Positions 36,771 to 45,183 of a stretch of 47,373 nucleotides of DNA are shown here, in pieces (the stretch's first letter is position 1; the number at the start of each line of letters is the position of its first letter). This DNA comes from Thauera linaloolentis 47Lol = DSM 12138 (GTDB lineage: Bacteria > Pseudomonadota > Gammaproteobacteria > Burkholderiales > Rhodocyclaceae). A program made the translations under genes and the position numbers. The stretch is from the NCBI RefSeq assembly GCF_000310205.1, contig NZ_AMXE01000024.1:1-47373 (forward strand), written 5' to 3'. Under the pieces are notes generated by a model. It worked only from the letters and a program-made list of their open reading frames with translations, did not search any database and was not told the DNA's origin.

Positions 36771-37010
36771 TTACTTCTTGAGGTGGGCGTTGACGTAGTC
36801 AATCGCCTGCTGGACGGTGGTGATCTTCTCGGCCTCTTCGTCCGGGATCTCGCACTCGAACTCTTCCTCGAGCGCCATGACCAGCTCCACGGTGTCCAGC
36901 GAATCCGCGCCAAGATCATCGACGAACGAAGATTCGGTCTTGATCTCCGATTCGTTCACGCCAAGTTGCTCAGCGACGATCTTCTTGACGCGCTGTTCGA
37001 TGTTCTCCAT
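36771..37010 (-). CDS. acpP: Acyl carrier protein
   Basis: A 79-residue acidic carrier of acyl chains. The phosphopantetheine attachment site is Ser37 in [10 protein letters not shown], modified by AcpS (21.5-21.9 kb). A strong AAGGAG ribosome binding site lies seven bases upstream of the ATG, suited to a very abundant protein, and it has its own promoter candidate. Confidence 0.99.
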   Translation of the reverse strand: MENIEQRVKKIVAEQLGVNESEIKTESSFVDDLGADSLDTVELVMALEEEFECEIPDEEAEKITTVQQAIDYVNAHLKK

Positions 37011-37059
37011 GAACTAACTCCTTCCCTGAGGGTAACGGGTGTATTGAAAAAGCCGGCGT

Positions 37060-37068
37060 ATTCTACCA
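37060..37068 (-). promoter_or_regulatory. Extended -10 promoter of acpP
   Basis: TGGTAGAAT on the minus strand combines an extended -10 TG with TAGAAT (five of six to consensus). The start would be near 37053, giving a leader of about 43 bases that includes AAGGAG. The -35 is poor, which is tolerated by extended -10 promoters. It would let acpP-fabF be expressed above the level of the upstream operon. Confidence 0.5.
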
Positions 37069-37100
37069 AAACCGGGCTGAACCGCTATCCTGACCACCGA

Positions 37101-37850
37101 TCAGGACATGTACATGCCGCCATTCACGTGCAGGGTGGTCCCGGTCACGTATGCAGCAGCAGGCGAAGCAAGGAAGGCCACGGCGCCGGCAATTTCCTCC
37201 GGACGGCCCAGGCGGCCCAGTGCGATGTTGCCCAACAAGGCGTCGCGCGCGGCCTCAGGCAGGGCGCGCGTCATGTCGGTATCGATAAAGCCGGGCGCCA
37301 CGCAATTGACCGTGATGTTGCGGCTGCCAAGCTCGCGCGCAAGCGCGCGCGCCATGCCGGCCACCCCGGCCTTGGCTGCCGCATAGTTGGCCTGGCCGGG
37401 ATTGCCGGCACTCGCCACCACCGAGGTGATGTTGATGATCCGGCCCGCGCGCGCCTTCATCATGCCGCGCATGACCAGCTTGCTCATGCGGAAGACCGCG
37501 CGCAGATTGGTATCGAGCACCGTATCCCACTCGTCGTCCTTCATCCGCATCGCCAGGTTGTCACGGGTGATGCCCGCATTGTTCACCAGGATGGCGATCG
37601 CGCCGAAGCGCTTTTCGATGTCACCGACCAGTGCCTCACAGGACGCCGCATCGGTAACGTCGAGCGCCATGCCCACGCCCTTGCAGCCCGCCCCGTCCAG
37701 CGCCTTCTGGATGTCGGCTGCGCCGGACTCGGAAGTCGCCGTGCCGATCACCGTGGCGCCGAGGCGCCCCAGTTCCAGCGCCACGGCGCGGCCGATGCCG
37801 CGCGACGCGCCGGTCACCAGCGCAAGCTGTCCTTCAAGCGAAAAACTCAT
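37101..37850 (-). CDS. fabG: 3-oxoacyl-ACP reductase
   Basis: A 249-residue NADPH-dependent short-chain dehydrogenase that reduces 3-oxoacyl-ACP. The cofactor motif TGASRGIG is at 13-20, NNAG at 90-93, and the catalytic Ser143, Tyr156 and Lys160 (YAAAK) are in place. GAGGTG just before the ATG overlaps the fabD stop region, so fabD and fabG are tightly linked. Confidence 0.98.
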   Translation of the reverse strand: MSFSLEGQLALVTGASRGIGRAVALELGRLGATVIGTATSESGAADIQKALDGAGCKGVGMALDVTDAASCEALVGDIEKRFGAIAILVNNAGITRDNLAMRMKDDEWDTVLDTNLRAVFRMSKLVMRGMMKARAGRIINITSVVASAGNPGQANYAAAKAGVAGMARALARELGSRNITVNCVAPGFIDTDMTRALPEAARDALLGNIALGRLGRPEEIAGAVAFLASPAAAYVTGTTLHVNGGMYMS

Positions 37851-37852
37851 GT

Positions 37853-38782
37853 TCACCTCACCGCCGCAATCGACTGTTCGAGGCTCGCCGCATCGTGCGC
37901 CGAACCGCCTTCCACTTCCTTGGCAATGCGCCTGGTCATGCCGGCCAGCACTTTGCCGGGCCCGCATTCGATGACATGGCTCATGCCCCGCCCCGCCATC
38001 GCCTGCACCAGCTCGATCCAGCGCACGGGCGAGTAGGCCTGGCGTATCAGCGCATCGCGAATCTTCTCGGGATCATCGTAGACCTCGGCATCGACATTGT
38101 TGATGACGTCGATACCCGGTCTGGTGATGCTCACTCCGGCCAGGCGCTCGGCCAGGCGCTCGGCGGCCGGACGCATCAGCGCGCAGTGGAAAGGCGCGGA
38201 AACCGGCAGCAGCACGGCGCGCTTGGCACCTTTGGCCTTGGCGATCTCGCCGGCGCGCTCGACAGCGGCCTTGGCGCCGGCAATGACGATCTGCCCCGGT
38301 GCGTTCAGGTTGGCAGCCTCGACCACCTGCCCCTGCGCTGCCTCGGCACACGCTTCGCGCACAGCGTCGGCCTCCAGGCCCATCACCGCGGCCATCGCGC
38401 CTTCTCCGGCGGGAACCGCCTCCTGCATGGCCTGGGCGCGAAAACGCACCAGCGGCACGGCATCCCCGAAGGCCAGCGCGCCCGCGGCGACCAGCGCGGA
38501 ATACTCGCCGAGGCTGTGGCCGGCCACCAGCGCGGGCTTCGGACCGCCCGCAGCCAGCCAGGCACGGTACGCCGCCACGCCCGCCGTCAGCATCAGCGGC
38601 TGGGTATTGACCGTCAGCGCCAGGCGCTCAGCCGGGCCGTCGCACACCATGGCCCATAGATCCTCGCCCAGCGCATCGGACGCTTCGGCGAAGGTTTCAC
38701 GAATCACCGCAGATTCGCCATAGGCGGCCATCATGCCGACCGACTGCGAACCCTGCCCGGGAAAAACCAGCGCAAATGCCAT
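37853..38782 (-). CDS. fabD: Malonyl-CoA-ACP transacylase
   Basis: A 309-residue acyltransferase that loads malonate on ACP. The nucleophile Ser90 is in [21 protein letters not shown] opens the protein, and the catalytic histidine lies in [10 protein letters not shown]. It ends two bases before the fabG start. Confidence 0.98.
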   Translation of the reverse strand: MAFALVFPGQGSQSVGMMAAYGESAVIRETFAEASDALGEDLWAMVCDGPAERLALTVNTQPLMLTAGVAAYRAWLAAGGPKPALVAGHSLGEYSALVAAGALAFGDAVPLVRFRAQAMQEAVPAGEGAMAAVMGLEADAVREACAEAAQGQVVEAANLNAPGQIVIAGAKAAVERAGEIAKAKGAKRAVLLPVSAPFHCALMRPAAERLAERLAGVSITRPGIDVINNVDAEVYDDPEKIRDALIRQAYSPVRWIELVQAMAGRGMSHVIECGPGKVLAGMTRRIAKEVEGGSAHDAASLEQSIAAVR

Positions 38783-38818
38783 GCCTGCTCTCCGGTTGTC
38801 AGAAATGAAGGTGAGGAA

Positions 38819-39784
38819 TCAGAAATCGATCAGGGCTGCGCCCCAGGTGAAGCCGCCGCCGACGCCTTCGATAACGATGCGCTGGCCCGAGCGGAGCTTG
38901 CCGCTGCGCACGGCCTCATCCAGCGCCAGCGGGATCGAGGCCGCAGAGGTGTTGCCGTGGTGGTCGAGCGTGGTGATGACCCTGTCCATCGGCAGGCCCA
39001 GCCGCTTCGCCGTGGCCTGGATGATGCGGATGTTGGCCTGGTGCGGAATCAGCCAATCGACGCTGTCCGCGCTTGCACCCGCCAGATCGAGCACCTCATG
39101 GGCGACCTCGCCCAGCACCTTGACCGCGAACTTGAACACCGCCTGCCCGTCCATGCGCAGGAAGGGGTCGCCGATGACCTGGCCGGCTGCGACGCCGCCG
39201 GGCACGCACAGGATCGGATGATGGCTGCCGTCGGCATGCAGCGCCGAAGCGCGGATGCCCGGCTGCGCCGAGGCTTCGAGCACCACGGCGCCGGCGCCGT
39301 CGCCGAACAGCACGCAAGTCGCGCGGTCGGACCAATCGAGGATGCGCGAGAACACCTCGGCGCCGATCACCAGCGCGCGCTTGTGATTGCCGGAGCAGAT
39401 GAACTTCTCCGCGATCGACAGCGCATACACGAAACCGCAGCATACGGCCTGCACGTCGAACGCCGGCCCGCCATTACGGATGCCGAGCCTAGCCTGCACC
39501 AGCGTGGCCGTACTCGGGAAGATGTAGTCGGGCGTCGACGTGGCGACGATGATCAGGTCGATATCGCCGGCTTCGCATCCCGCCGCCTCGATCGCCCGCT
39601 CCGCCGCGACCAGGGCCAGGTCGCTGGCGCCGACGTCCGCCGCGGCCAGATGGCGGCTGCGAATGCCGGAACGGCTGACGATCCACTCGTCCGAGGTATC
39701 GATGCCGCGCGCGACCAGGTCGTCATTGCTCACCGGACTGCCAGGCAGGCAGCTCCCCGTCCCCGTGATCCTTGCATAGATCAT
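38819..39784 (-). CDS. fabH: Beta-ketoacyl-ACP synthase III
   Basis: A 321-residue enzyme that condenses acetyl-CoA with malonyl-ACP to start fatty-acid chains. Catalytic Cys115 is in [10 protein letters not shown], with the unusual second Cys116 directly after it; the His and Asn of the triad are in IPHQANIRI and HHGNTSAAS, and the C-terminal [11 protein letters not shown] is conserved. Its ATG overlaps the plsX stop by four bases. Confidence 0.98.
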   Translation of the reverse strand: MIYARITGTGSCLPGSPVSNDDLVARGIDTSDEWIVSRSGIRSRHLAAADVGASDLALVAAERAIEAAGCEAGDIDLIIVATSTPDYIFPSTATLVQARLGIRNGGPAFDVQAVCCGFVYALSIAEKFICSGNHKRALVIGAEVFSRILDWSDRATCVLFGDGAGAVVLEASAQPGIRASALHADGSHHPILCVPGGVAAGQVIGDPFLRMDGQAVFKFAVKVLGEVAHEVLDLAGASADSVDWLIPHQANIRIIQATAKRLGLPMDRVITTLDHHGNTSAASIPLALDEAVRSGKLRSGQRIVIEGVGGGFTWGAALIDF

Positions 39785-40803
39785 GCCTTCACCTCGTTCA
39801 TGCTCGCCATCCGTTCGGAAATGCGCTCGATGAGCCGGTTCGACGCCGCATCGGCCGCGCGCGAAAGCGCATTGCCGAAGGCAAGCACGTCGGCAGAGCC
39901 GTGACTCTTGAGCACCACCCCACGCAGCCCCAGCAGGGGCGCCCCATTGTAGAGGCGATGATCGACCCGTTGCTTGAAGCGCTTGAGCACAGGCAGGGCC
40001 ACGGCAGCCATCAGCTTGGTCAGCAGCGAGCGGCTGAACTCCTGCTTGAGCATGGCGCCCAGCATCTGCGCCAGCCCTTCCGAAGTCTTGAGCGCGACGT
40101 TGCCGACGAAGCCGTCACAGACCACCACGTCCACCGTGCCTTCGTAGATGTCGTCGCCCTCGACGTTGCCATAGAAGTTGAGCCCGCTGGCGCGCAGCAG
40201 CTCGGCCGCCTCCTTGACCACGTCATTGCCCTTGATGGCTTCTTCACCGATGTTGAGCAGTCCGACGCTCGGGCGCTCCTTGTGCTCGATGGCCGCCACC
40301 AGCGAAGAGCCCATGACGCCGAACTGCAGCAGGTGCTCGGCCGAACAGTCGACGTTGGCGCCGAGATCGAGCACGTAGGTGTGCCCCCTCATGGACGGCA
40401 GCACGGTAGCGATCGCCGGACGGTCGATGCCGGGCAGCGTCTTCAGCACGAAGCGCGAGATGGCCATCAGCGCGCCGGTATTGCCGGCGGACACGGCCGC
40501 GCTCGCCTCGCCGGCCTTGACGAGGTCCATCACGACGCGCATCGAAGAATCCTTCTTGTTGCGCATGGCAATGGCGGGCGGGTCGTCCATGGTGACGACT
40601 TCCGAAGCCGGGCGCAGCTTCAGACGGGGGCCGAATTCGGATTGAGCCGTCCCGAGCAGAGGCCGGACCGCCTCTTCCCGGCCGACCAGGATTACGTTTG
40701 CATCGGGATGGCTACGCAGAAAGGACAGCGCAGCGGGCACGGTCACGGCCGGGCCGTGATCGCCACCCATGCAGTCGATCGCAATGGTGACACCCATCGG
40801 CAT
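39781..40803 (-). CDS. plsX: Phosphate acyltransferase PlsX
   Basis: A 340-residue enzyme that converts acyl-ACP to acyl-phosphate for phospholipid synthesis by PlsY. The N-terminal [23 protein letters not shown] and [14 protein letters not shown] segments are characteristic. A second in-frame ATG at 40797 (MGVTIAIDC) may be the real start. Coupled to fabH, and 96 bases after rpmF. Confidence 0.97.
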   Translation of the reverse strand: MPMGVTIAIDCMGGDHGPAVTVPAALSFLRSHPDANVILVGREEAVRPLLGTAQSEFGPRLKLRPASEVVTMDDPPAIAMRNKKDSSMRVVMDLVKAGEASAAVSAGNTGALMAISRFVLKTLPGIDRPAIATVLPSMRGHTYVLDLGANVDCSAEHLLQFGVMGSSLVAAIEHKERPSVGLLNIGEEAIKGNDVVKEAAELLRASGLNFYGNVEGDDIYEGTVDVVVCDGFVGNVALKTSEGLAQMLGAMLKQEFSRSLLTKLMAAVALPVLKRFKQRVDHRLYNGAPLLGLRGVVLKSHGSADVLAFGNALSRAADAASNRLIERISERMASMNEVKA

Positions 40804-40899
40804 CTCGCGTGATTCAGACGAAAAATGGGAAAGATACGCGGAAAAAAAGCGGCGCAGGCGCAGAGCGCCGTGCGCCGCCTTCGCGTTCGAGAAGCGGGA

Positions 40900-41079
40900 T
40901 TACTCGCCCTTGGCCTTCATGACCTTCTTGCCGCGGTAAACGCCGCTCGGGCTCACGTGGTGGCGCAGATGGACTTCACCGGTGGTCGGCTCGACGGCGA
41001 GCGCCGGAGCGGTCAGGAAATCGTGCGCGCGATGCATGCCACGCTTCGAGGGGGACTTCTTGTTCTGTTGGACGGCCAT
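40900..41079 (-). CDS. rpmF: 50S ribosomal protein L32
   Basis: A 59-residue ribosomal protein of the large subunit, beginning [20 protein letters not shown] and ending KVMKAKGE. It is the cysteine-free type, lacking the zinc-binding CxxC pairs. Placement between yceD and plsX is the same as in E. coli and links ribosome and lipid gene expression. Confidence 0.97.
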   Translation of the reverse strand: MAVQQNKKSPSKRGMHRAHDFLTAPALAVEPTTGEVHLRHHVSPSGVYRGKKVMKAKGE

Positions 41080-41109
41080 TGAAAATACTCCTGATACGAA
41101 TTAATGCGC

Positions 41110-41655
41110 CTAGTCTGCGCGATGACTGCCTCGCAGCGACGCAAGCGCAGCGAAAGGCGATTCTTCATTCGCCCCGTTTACACTTCGGGGCGTCTCACAT
41201 TGTTCGTGTCTCGGCGCAATCGGCAAGGCCAGCAGGATTTCGTCCTCGACCAGGGCCAGCACATCGAGCGCTTCATCGACCTCGATCGCATCGACCTCGT
41301 CGTCTTCGAGTTCCTCGTCCGGGATGGGCTGCCCGGCACGCACCGGCTGCAGCGTCGTCTCGACCGCCAGCGGCCAATCGAAACCACCCAGACAGCGCTG
41401 GCAACGCAGATTCAGGCTGCCGCCGAGCGTCAGCCTGAGCCGGGGTTCCGAACGACAGGCAGCCCCGCCTTCTGCAGCCCCCACCTCGGCGAGCGAGCCT
41501 TCGACGCGCCAGCTCACCTTGCCCTCCTTGTCGGCCAGCAAATCGACCAGACGCGGAAATTCCGCCACTTCGGCCTCGCCTGACAGGGTCCGAGCCTCGC
41601 TGGCGAAACGGAAGGGGTCGGCAATCTTGCCGAGCGACGCGCTTTGTTGCGACAT
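41110..41655 (-). CDS. yceD: DUF177 family protein YceD
   Basis: A 181-residue acidic protein. The family core is LRCQRCLGGFDWPL (CxxC at about 84-87) followed by a highly acidic stretch (EELEDDEVDAIEVDEALDVLALVEDEILLALPIAPRHEQC). YceD/DUF177 proteins are encoded with rpmF and have been linked to 23S rRNA accumulation in plants and bacteria. It is the first gene of the rpmF-plsX-fab cluster. No ribosome binding site precedes the ATG. Confidence 0.95.
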   Translation of the reverse strand: MSQQSASLGKIADPFRFASEARTLSGEAEVAEFPRLVDLLADKEGKVSWRVEGSLAEVGAAEGGAACRSEPRLRLTLGGSLNLRCQRCLGGFDWPLAVETTLQPVRAGQPIPDEELEDDEVDAIEVDEALDVLALVEDEILLALPIAPRHEQCETPRSVNGANEESPFAALASLRGSHRAD

Positions 41656-41664
41656 AAGAGGCGC

Positions 41665-41694
41665 ATGATATTATTTTTTCTGGCTTTGTGTCAA
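41665..41694 (-). promoter_or_regulatory. Sigma-70 promoter of the yceD-rpmF-plsX-fab cluster
   Basis: On the minus strand a consensus TTGACA (41694-41689) is followed after 18 bases by TATCAT (41670-41665, five of six to consensus). The start would be near 41658, about three bases before the yceD ATG at 41655. The overlapping TAATAT (41673-41668, 15-base spacing) would give a leader of about six bases. Either way the yceD mRNA has almost no leader. Confidence 0.7.
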
Positions 41695-41791
41695 AGCCGT
41701 CATGCATCGGAAGGCCTGCCCGAACGTCGGCCTTGCCGCAACCGCTCCGCCCCGTCGCCCCGACGCGGCCTCTCATCCGCCCATCCGCGCA

Positions 41792-42367
41792 ATGAAGCTC
41801 ATCCTCGCCTCCACCTCCGCCTATCGGCGGACGCTGCTCGAACGCCTGTCGATCCCGTTCGAAACCGCCCGCCCGCACACCGACGAGACGCCCCTCCCGG
41901 GCGAAGCCCCCGACGCCACCGCGGAACGCCTCGCCGCCGAAAAGGCGCGCGCCGTGGCAAACGCATGGCCGGACGCGCTGATCATCGGCAGCGACCAGGT
42001 CGCACACATCGGCAGCCAGGTGTTCGGCAAGCCGGGTAGCGAAGCCCGCGCAATCGCCCAGTTGCAGCAAATGAGCGGCCAGGCCGTGGTGTTCCACACT
42101 GCGCTCGCGCTGCTCAACACCCGAACCGGCCACCTGCAGGTCGAAGGCATCCCGACCCGAGTGCGTTTCCGGACGCTTGCCGACGACGAAATCCGCCGCT
42201 ACGTCGCCAAGGAGCGCCCCCTGGACTGCGCAGGCAGCGCCAAGTCCGAAGGGCTGGGCATCTCGCTGCTCGAAGCGCTGTCCGGCGACGATCCCACAGC
42301 CCTGATCGGCCTGCCGCTGATCGCGCTGTCACGCATGCTGCGCGCCGAAGGCCTCGCCCTGCCATGA
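41792..42367 (+). CDS. yceF: Maf-like nucleotide pyrophosphatase, YceF type (7-methyl-GTP)
   Basis: A 191-residue house-cleaning enzyme. MKLILASTSAYRRTLLERLSIPF opens the protein, and IIGSDQVA at 65-71 is the YceF subgroup form, known to prefer 7-methyl-GTP. The ATG at 41792 is chosen by homology; an earlier in-frame ATG (41702) would add a non-conserved Pro/Arg-rich stretch. Overlaps the next gene by four bases. In E. coli yceF is likewise next to yceD and near rluC. Confidence 0.95.
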   Translation: MKLILASTSAYRRTLLERLSIPFETARPHTDETPLPGEAPDATAERLAAEKARAVANAWPDALIIGSDQVAHIGSQVFGKPGSEARAIAQLQQMSGQAVVFHTALALLNTRTGHLQVEGIPTRVRFRTLADDEIRRYVAKERPLDCAGSAKSEGLGISLLEALSGDDPTALIGLPLIALSRMLRAEGLALP

Positions 42368-43107
42368 CCGCCGGCCGACACGCAACCGAAGGGCACGGCA
42401 CGCTCTTCCTCGTCCCCGTCGCCCTCGGCGACACGCCCTGGCCCGGCTTCCTGCCCGCCCAGGCGCAGGCGGTCGCCGCCGGCCTGAACCACTTCGTCGT
42501 CGAAAGCGCGCGCGCCGCACGCGCGCACCTGAAGCAGCTGGACTATCCCCACCCGCTGCGCGACACCGACATCCGCGAACTGCCGGCCGACGCCGCCAAG
42601 GCGCACGACGCGGCCTTCGACGCCCTGCTCGCCCCCGCCCTGGAAGGCCGGGACGTCGGGCTGATGTCGGACGCCGGCTGCCCCGCCGTCGCCGACCCAG
42701 GCGCACGCCTGGTGGCGCGCGCCCATGCCCGGGGCATCCGCGTCGTACCGCTGGTCGGCCCGTCATCCATTCTGCTCGGCCTGATGGGCTCGGGGCTGAA
42801 TGGCCAGAGCTTCGCCTTCCACGGCTACCTGCCGGTCAACGAAATCGAGCGCGACAAGGCGCTGCGCGCGCTGGAAGATGAATCGCGCAAGCTCGGCCGC
42901 ACACAGATCTTCATCGAAACCCCGTACCGCAACGAACGCATGTTCGACGCGCTGCTCAAGACGCTGAAACCGGAAACGCGCCTCTGTATCGCCTGCGAAC
43001 TCAATACCGCCAGCGAATCAATCCTGACGCGCCACCTGCGCGAGTGGAAGCAAACCCAGCGCCCGGCGCTCGCCAAGCGCCCCTGCCTGTTCCTGCTGCT
43101 CGGCTGA
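42364..43107 (+). CDS. SAM-dependent methyltransferase, tetrapyrrole methylase (RsmI-like) family
   Basis: A 247-residue protein with the tetrapyrrole methylase fold. GTLFLVPVALGD and the AGCPAVADPGARLVARAHARGI loop resemble RsmI, but the N-terminal core IGNLGDIT-type motif is altered to VPVALGDTPWPG, so this is an RsmI paralogue rather than RsmI itself. Such paralogues are often coupled to maf, as here (ATGA overlap). The substrate is unknown. It is convergent with the HAD gene, 10 bases away. Confidence 0.88.
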   Translation: MTAGRHATEGHGTLFLVPVALGDTPWPGFLPAQAQAVAAGLNHFVVESARAARAHLKQLDYPHPLRDTDIRELPADAAKAHDAAFDALLAPALEGRDVGLMSDAGCPAVADPGARLVARAHARGIRVVPLVGPSSILLGLMGSGLNGQSFAFHGYLPVNEIERDKALRALEDESRKLGRTQIFIETPYRNERMFDALLKTLKPETRLCIACELNTASESILTRHLREWKQTQRPALAKRPCLFLLLG

Positions 43108-43117
43108 GGGCGGACGC

Positions 43118-43774
43118 TCAGGCGCGTTCCAGCAACCAGCGTGCCATGTCGCGCGGCGTATGGACGCAAGCCAGCGGACGCTCGGCCTCCAGCGCCGCCG
43201 CCGGGTGTGCGCCGAAGCCCACCCCGAGCCCGGCCACACCCGCGTTCCTCGCCATCTGCAGGTCGTGGGTGGTGTCGCCCACCATCAGCGTGCGCGCGGG
43301 GTCCGCGCCAAGCTCGTCCATCAGTTGCTCCAGCATCGCCGGATGCGGCTTCGAAAAACACTCGTCCGCGCAGCGCGTCGCCAGAAAATGCATGCCCAGC
43401 CCGGTATGCGCCAGCGCCCGGTCGAGCCCGACGCGGCTCTTGCCGGTGGCCACGCCCAGCATCCGGCCGCGGCCCGCCAGTTCGGCGATCAATTGCGGCA
43501 CGCCCTCGAACAAGCGCAGTTCATGATCCCGCGCGAGAAAATGATGCCGATAGCGCTCGATCAGGCGCGGGTAATCGGATTCCCGCAGTTCCGGCACGGC
43601 ATGGCGCAAGGCCTCGCCCAGCCCCAGCCCGATCACGTAGCGTGCCCGCTCGTCGCTGGGCGCGGGCAGATCGAGGTCGCGGCACGAAGCCTGGATAGCA
43701 TGGACGATGGCCGCGGCCGAATCGAGCAGCGTGCCATCCCAATCGAAAACGATCAGATCGAAACCTTCAGCCAT
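43118..43774 (-). CDS. HAD-IA family hydrolase (phosphoglycolate phosphatase-like)
   Basis: A 218-residue phosphatase. The nucleophile motif FDWDGTLLDS gives Asp11 and the acid/base Asp13; GVATGKSR holds motif II, and KPHPAMLEQLMDELG plus MVGDTTHDLQMARNAG hold motifs III and IV. The cap is of the Gph/PGP type. It overlaps the end of rluC by eight bases, an arrangement seen in other betaproteobacteria. The natural substrate is not clear. Confidence 0.93.
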   Translation of the reverse strand: MAEGFDLIVFDWDGTLLDSAAAIVHAIQASCRDLDLPAPSDERARYVIGLGLGEALRHAVPELRESDYPRLIERYRHHFLARDHELRLFEGVPQLIAELAGRGRMLGVATGKSRVGLDRALAHTGLGMHFLATRCADECFSKPHPAMLEQLMDELGADPARTLMVGDTTHDLQMARNAGVAGLGVGFGAHPAAALEAERPLACVHTPRDMARWLLERA

Positions 43775-44726
43775 GGGCCTTCTCCGCGGCGCCCAGGGCG
43801 TCGATGAAGGATTGCAGTTCGGCCGGCAGCGGAGCCTCGAAGGACATCGCCTGGCCGGTCAGCGGATGCTCGAAGCCGAGCCGGGCCGCATGCAGGAACA
43901 TGCGCTTCAGTCCCTCGCCTTCCAGCCGCTTGTTGAGCGCGAAATCGCCATACTTGTCGTCGCCGCACAAGGGGAAGCCGAGATGCGTCAGATGGACGCG
44001 GATCTGGTGCGTGCGCCCGGTCTTGAGCTCCACCTCCAGGAAGCTGTAGTCGCGCCAGCGCCTCACCAGCCGCACGATGCTGTGTGACGGCTTGCCTTCT
44101 TCGCTGACGCGCACGCGGCGCTCGCCCTCGGCGGTCAGGTACTTGTGCAGCGGCACCTTCACATGCTGCAGCGGATTGTTCCAGCGTCCCGGCACCAGCG
44201 TCAGATAGCGCTTCTCGACGCGGCCCTCGCGCATCATGTCGTGCAGCGCGGTCAGCGCAGAACGCTTCTTCGCCACGATCAGCAGGCCGGAGGTCTCGCG
44301 GTCGAGCCGGTGCGCCAGCTCGAGCATGCGCACCTCCGGACGCTGCGCCCGCAACTGCTCGATGACGCCATAGCTCACGCCGCTGCCACCGTGCACGGCC
44401 TTGCCCGCCGGCTTGTCGATGACGATCAGCGCATCGTCCTCATACACCACGGGCAAGGGCTTGCCGGCCGGCGCGGGCGCCGTGCGGGTGGGCTCGGCCA
44501 CCCGGATCGGCGGAATGCGCACCTCGTCGCCTTCCGCCAGGCGGTAGGTCTGCTGCACCCGGCCGCCATTCACGCGCACCTCACCGCTGCGCAGGATGCG
44601 GTAGACGTGGCTCTTGGGCACGCCCTTGGCGATGCGCAGCAGGTAGTTGTCGATGCGCTGCCCGGCAGAAGCCTCGTCGATGCGCTCATGCCTTACCGCA
44701 ATGCTTTTGCCTTCGATAGTCGTCAT
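43767..44726 (-). CDS. rluC: 23S rRNA pseudouridine synthase RluC
   Basis: A 319-residue enzyme that makes pseudouridines at positions 955, 2504 and 2580 (E. coli numbering) of 23S rRNA. An S4 RNA-binding domain (about 18-80; SAGQRIDNYLLRIAKGVPKSHVYRILRSGEVRVNG) precedes the RluA-like catalytic domain with Asp142 in HRLDRETSGLL. The start is the ATG at 44726; the frame upstream is open but not protein-like. Divergent from rne, as in E. coli. Confidence 0.96.
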   Translation of the reverse strand: MTTIEGKSIAVRHERIDEASAGQRIDNYLLRIAKGVPKSHVYRILRSGEVRVNGGRVQQTYRLAEGDEVRIPPIRVAEPTRTAPAPAGKPLPVVYEDDALIVIDKPAGKAVHGGSGVSYGVIEQLRAQRPEVRMLELAHRLDRETSGLLIVAKKRSALTALHDMMREGRVEKRYLTLVPGRWNNPLQHVKVPLHKYLTAEGERRVRVSEEGKPSHSIVRLVRRWRDYSFLEVELKTGRTHQIRVHLTHLGFPLCGDDKYGDFALNKRLEGEGLKRMFLHAARLGFEHPLTGQAMSFEAPLPAELQSFIDALGAAEKAHG

Positions 44727-44736
44727 GAAATATACT
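44707..44736 (+). promoter_or_regulatory. Candidate rne promoter inside the rluC start region
   Basis: TTGCCT (44707-44712, four of six) and TATACT (44731-44736, five of six) are 18 bases apart. The start would be near 44743, giving an rne leader of about 440 bases. This overlaps the beginning of the divergent rluC gene. Confidence 0.45.
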
Positions 44737-44742
44737 TTCGGG

Positions 44743-45183
44743 CGGTCGACCCGGTCGCTGCCAGCCAAGTGCATCAAGTCGAGGCTTTGCGCGTTGAAAC
44801 GATGCATCAGACGCCGAAGCCGAAAGACGGCGGCAAACTGCTGGCGATGAGCCCTGAAGAGCGCTCCCGGCGTCACCGCTGCGTGCCATCCAATGCCGAA
44901 AAGGGCATCGATGGTAACGCAATCGCCAACTTCGATACACCCATCCAGCCCCAGGGTTGGATTTTGACGCGTTACTCGCACTTGCAGGATCAAATGTTCC
45001 GGCCCGGCGGCCCTACCCGGCTCGCTGGCGGGAACAAGAGAATATCGACCAGCCGACCCATCACAGCCCGACAAACCCACCGGATGCAAACAGAAGCCCA
45101 ACCCAATCGCTCCTGAACCCGGAAAGCGCGATGGTGCGCGCCGCTCGTCCTGCCCGTGCTTCTGACGCGGGAGAACGATCCAA
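44743..45183 (+). promoter_or_regulatory. Long 5' leader of rne, probably autoregulatory
   Basis: No gene is seen in these 441 bases. They contain a two-part hairpin at 44886-44914 (CCATC/GATGG outer stem, ATGCC/GGCAT inner stem, GAAAAG loop) and a CCCGTG/CGCGGG hairpin shortly before the start codon. In E. coli rne has a 361-base leader through which RNase E degrades its own message. The similar length, position and rluC-divergent arrangement suggest the same control here; sequence homology to the E. coli leader is not evident by eye. Confidence 0.45.

Noticed and set aside
44727-44734. TATATT just upstream of rluC as its -10 element
   Set aside because: It ends two bases before the rluC ATG, so transcription would begin inside the gene, and no -35 fits.
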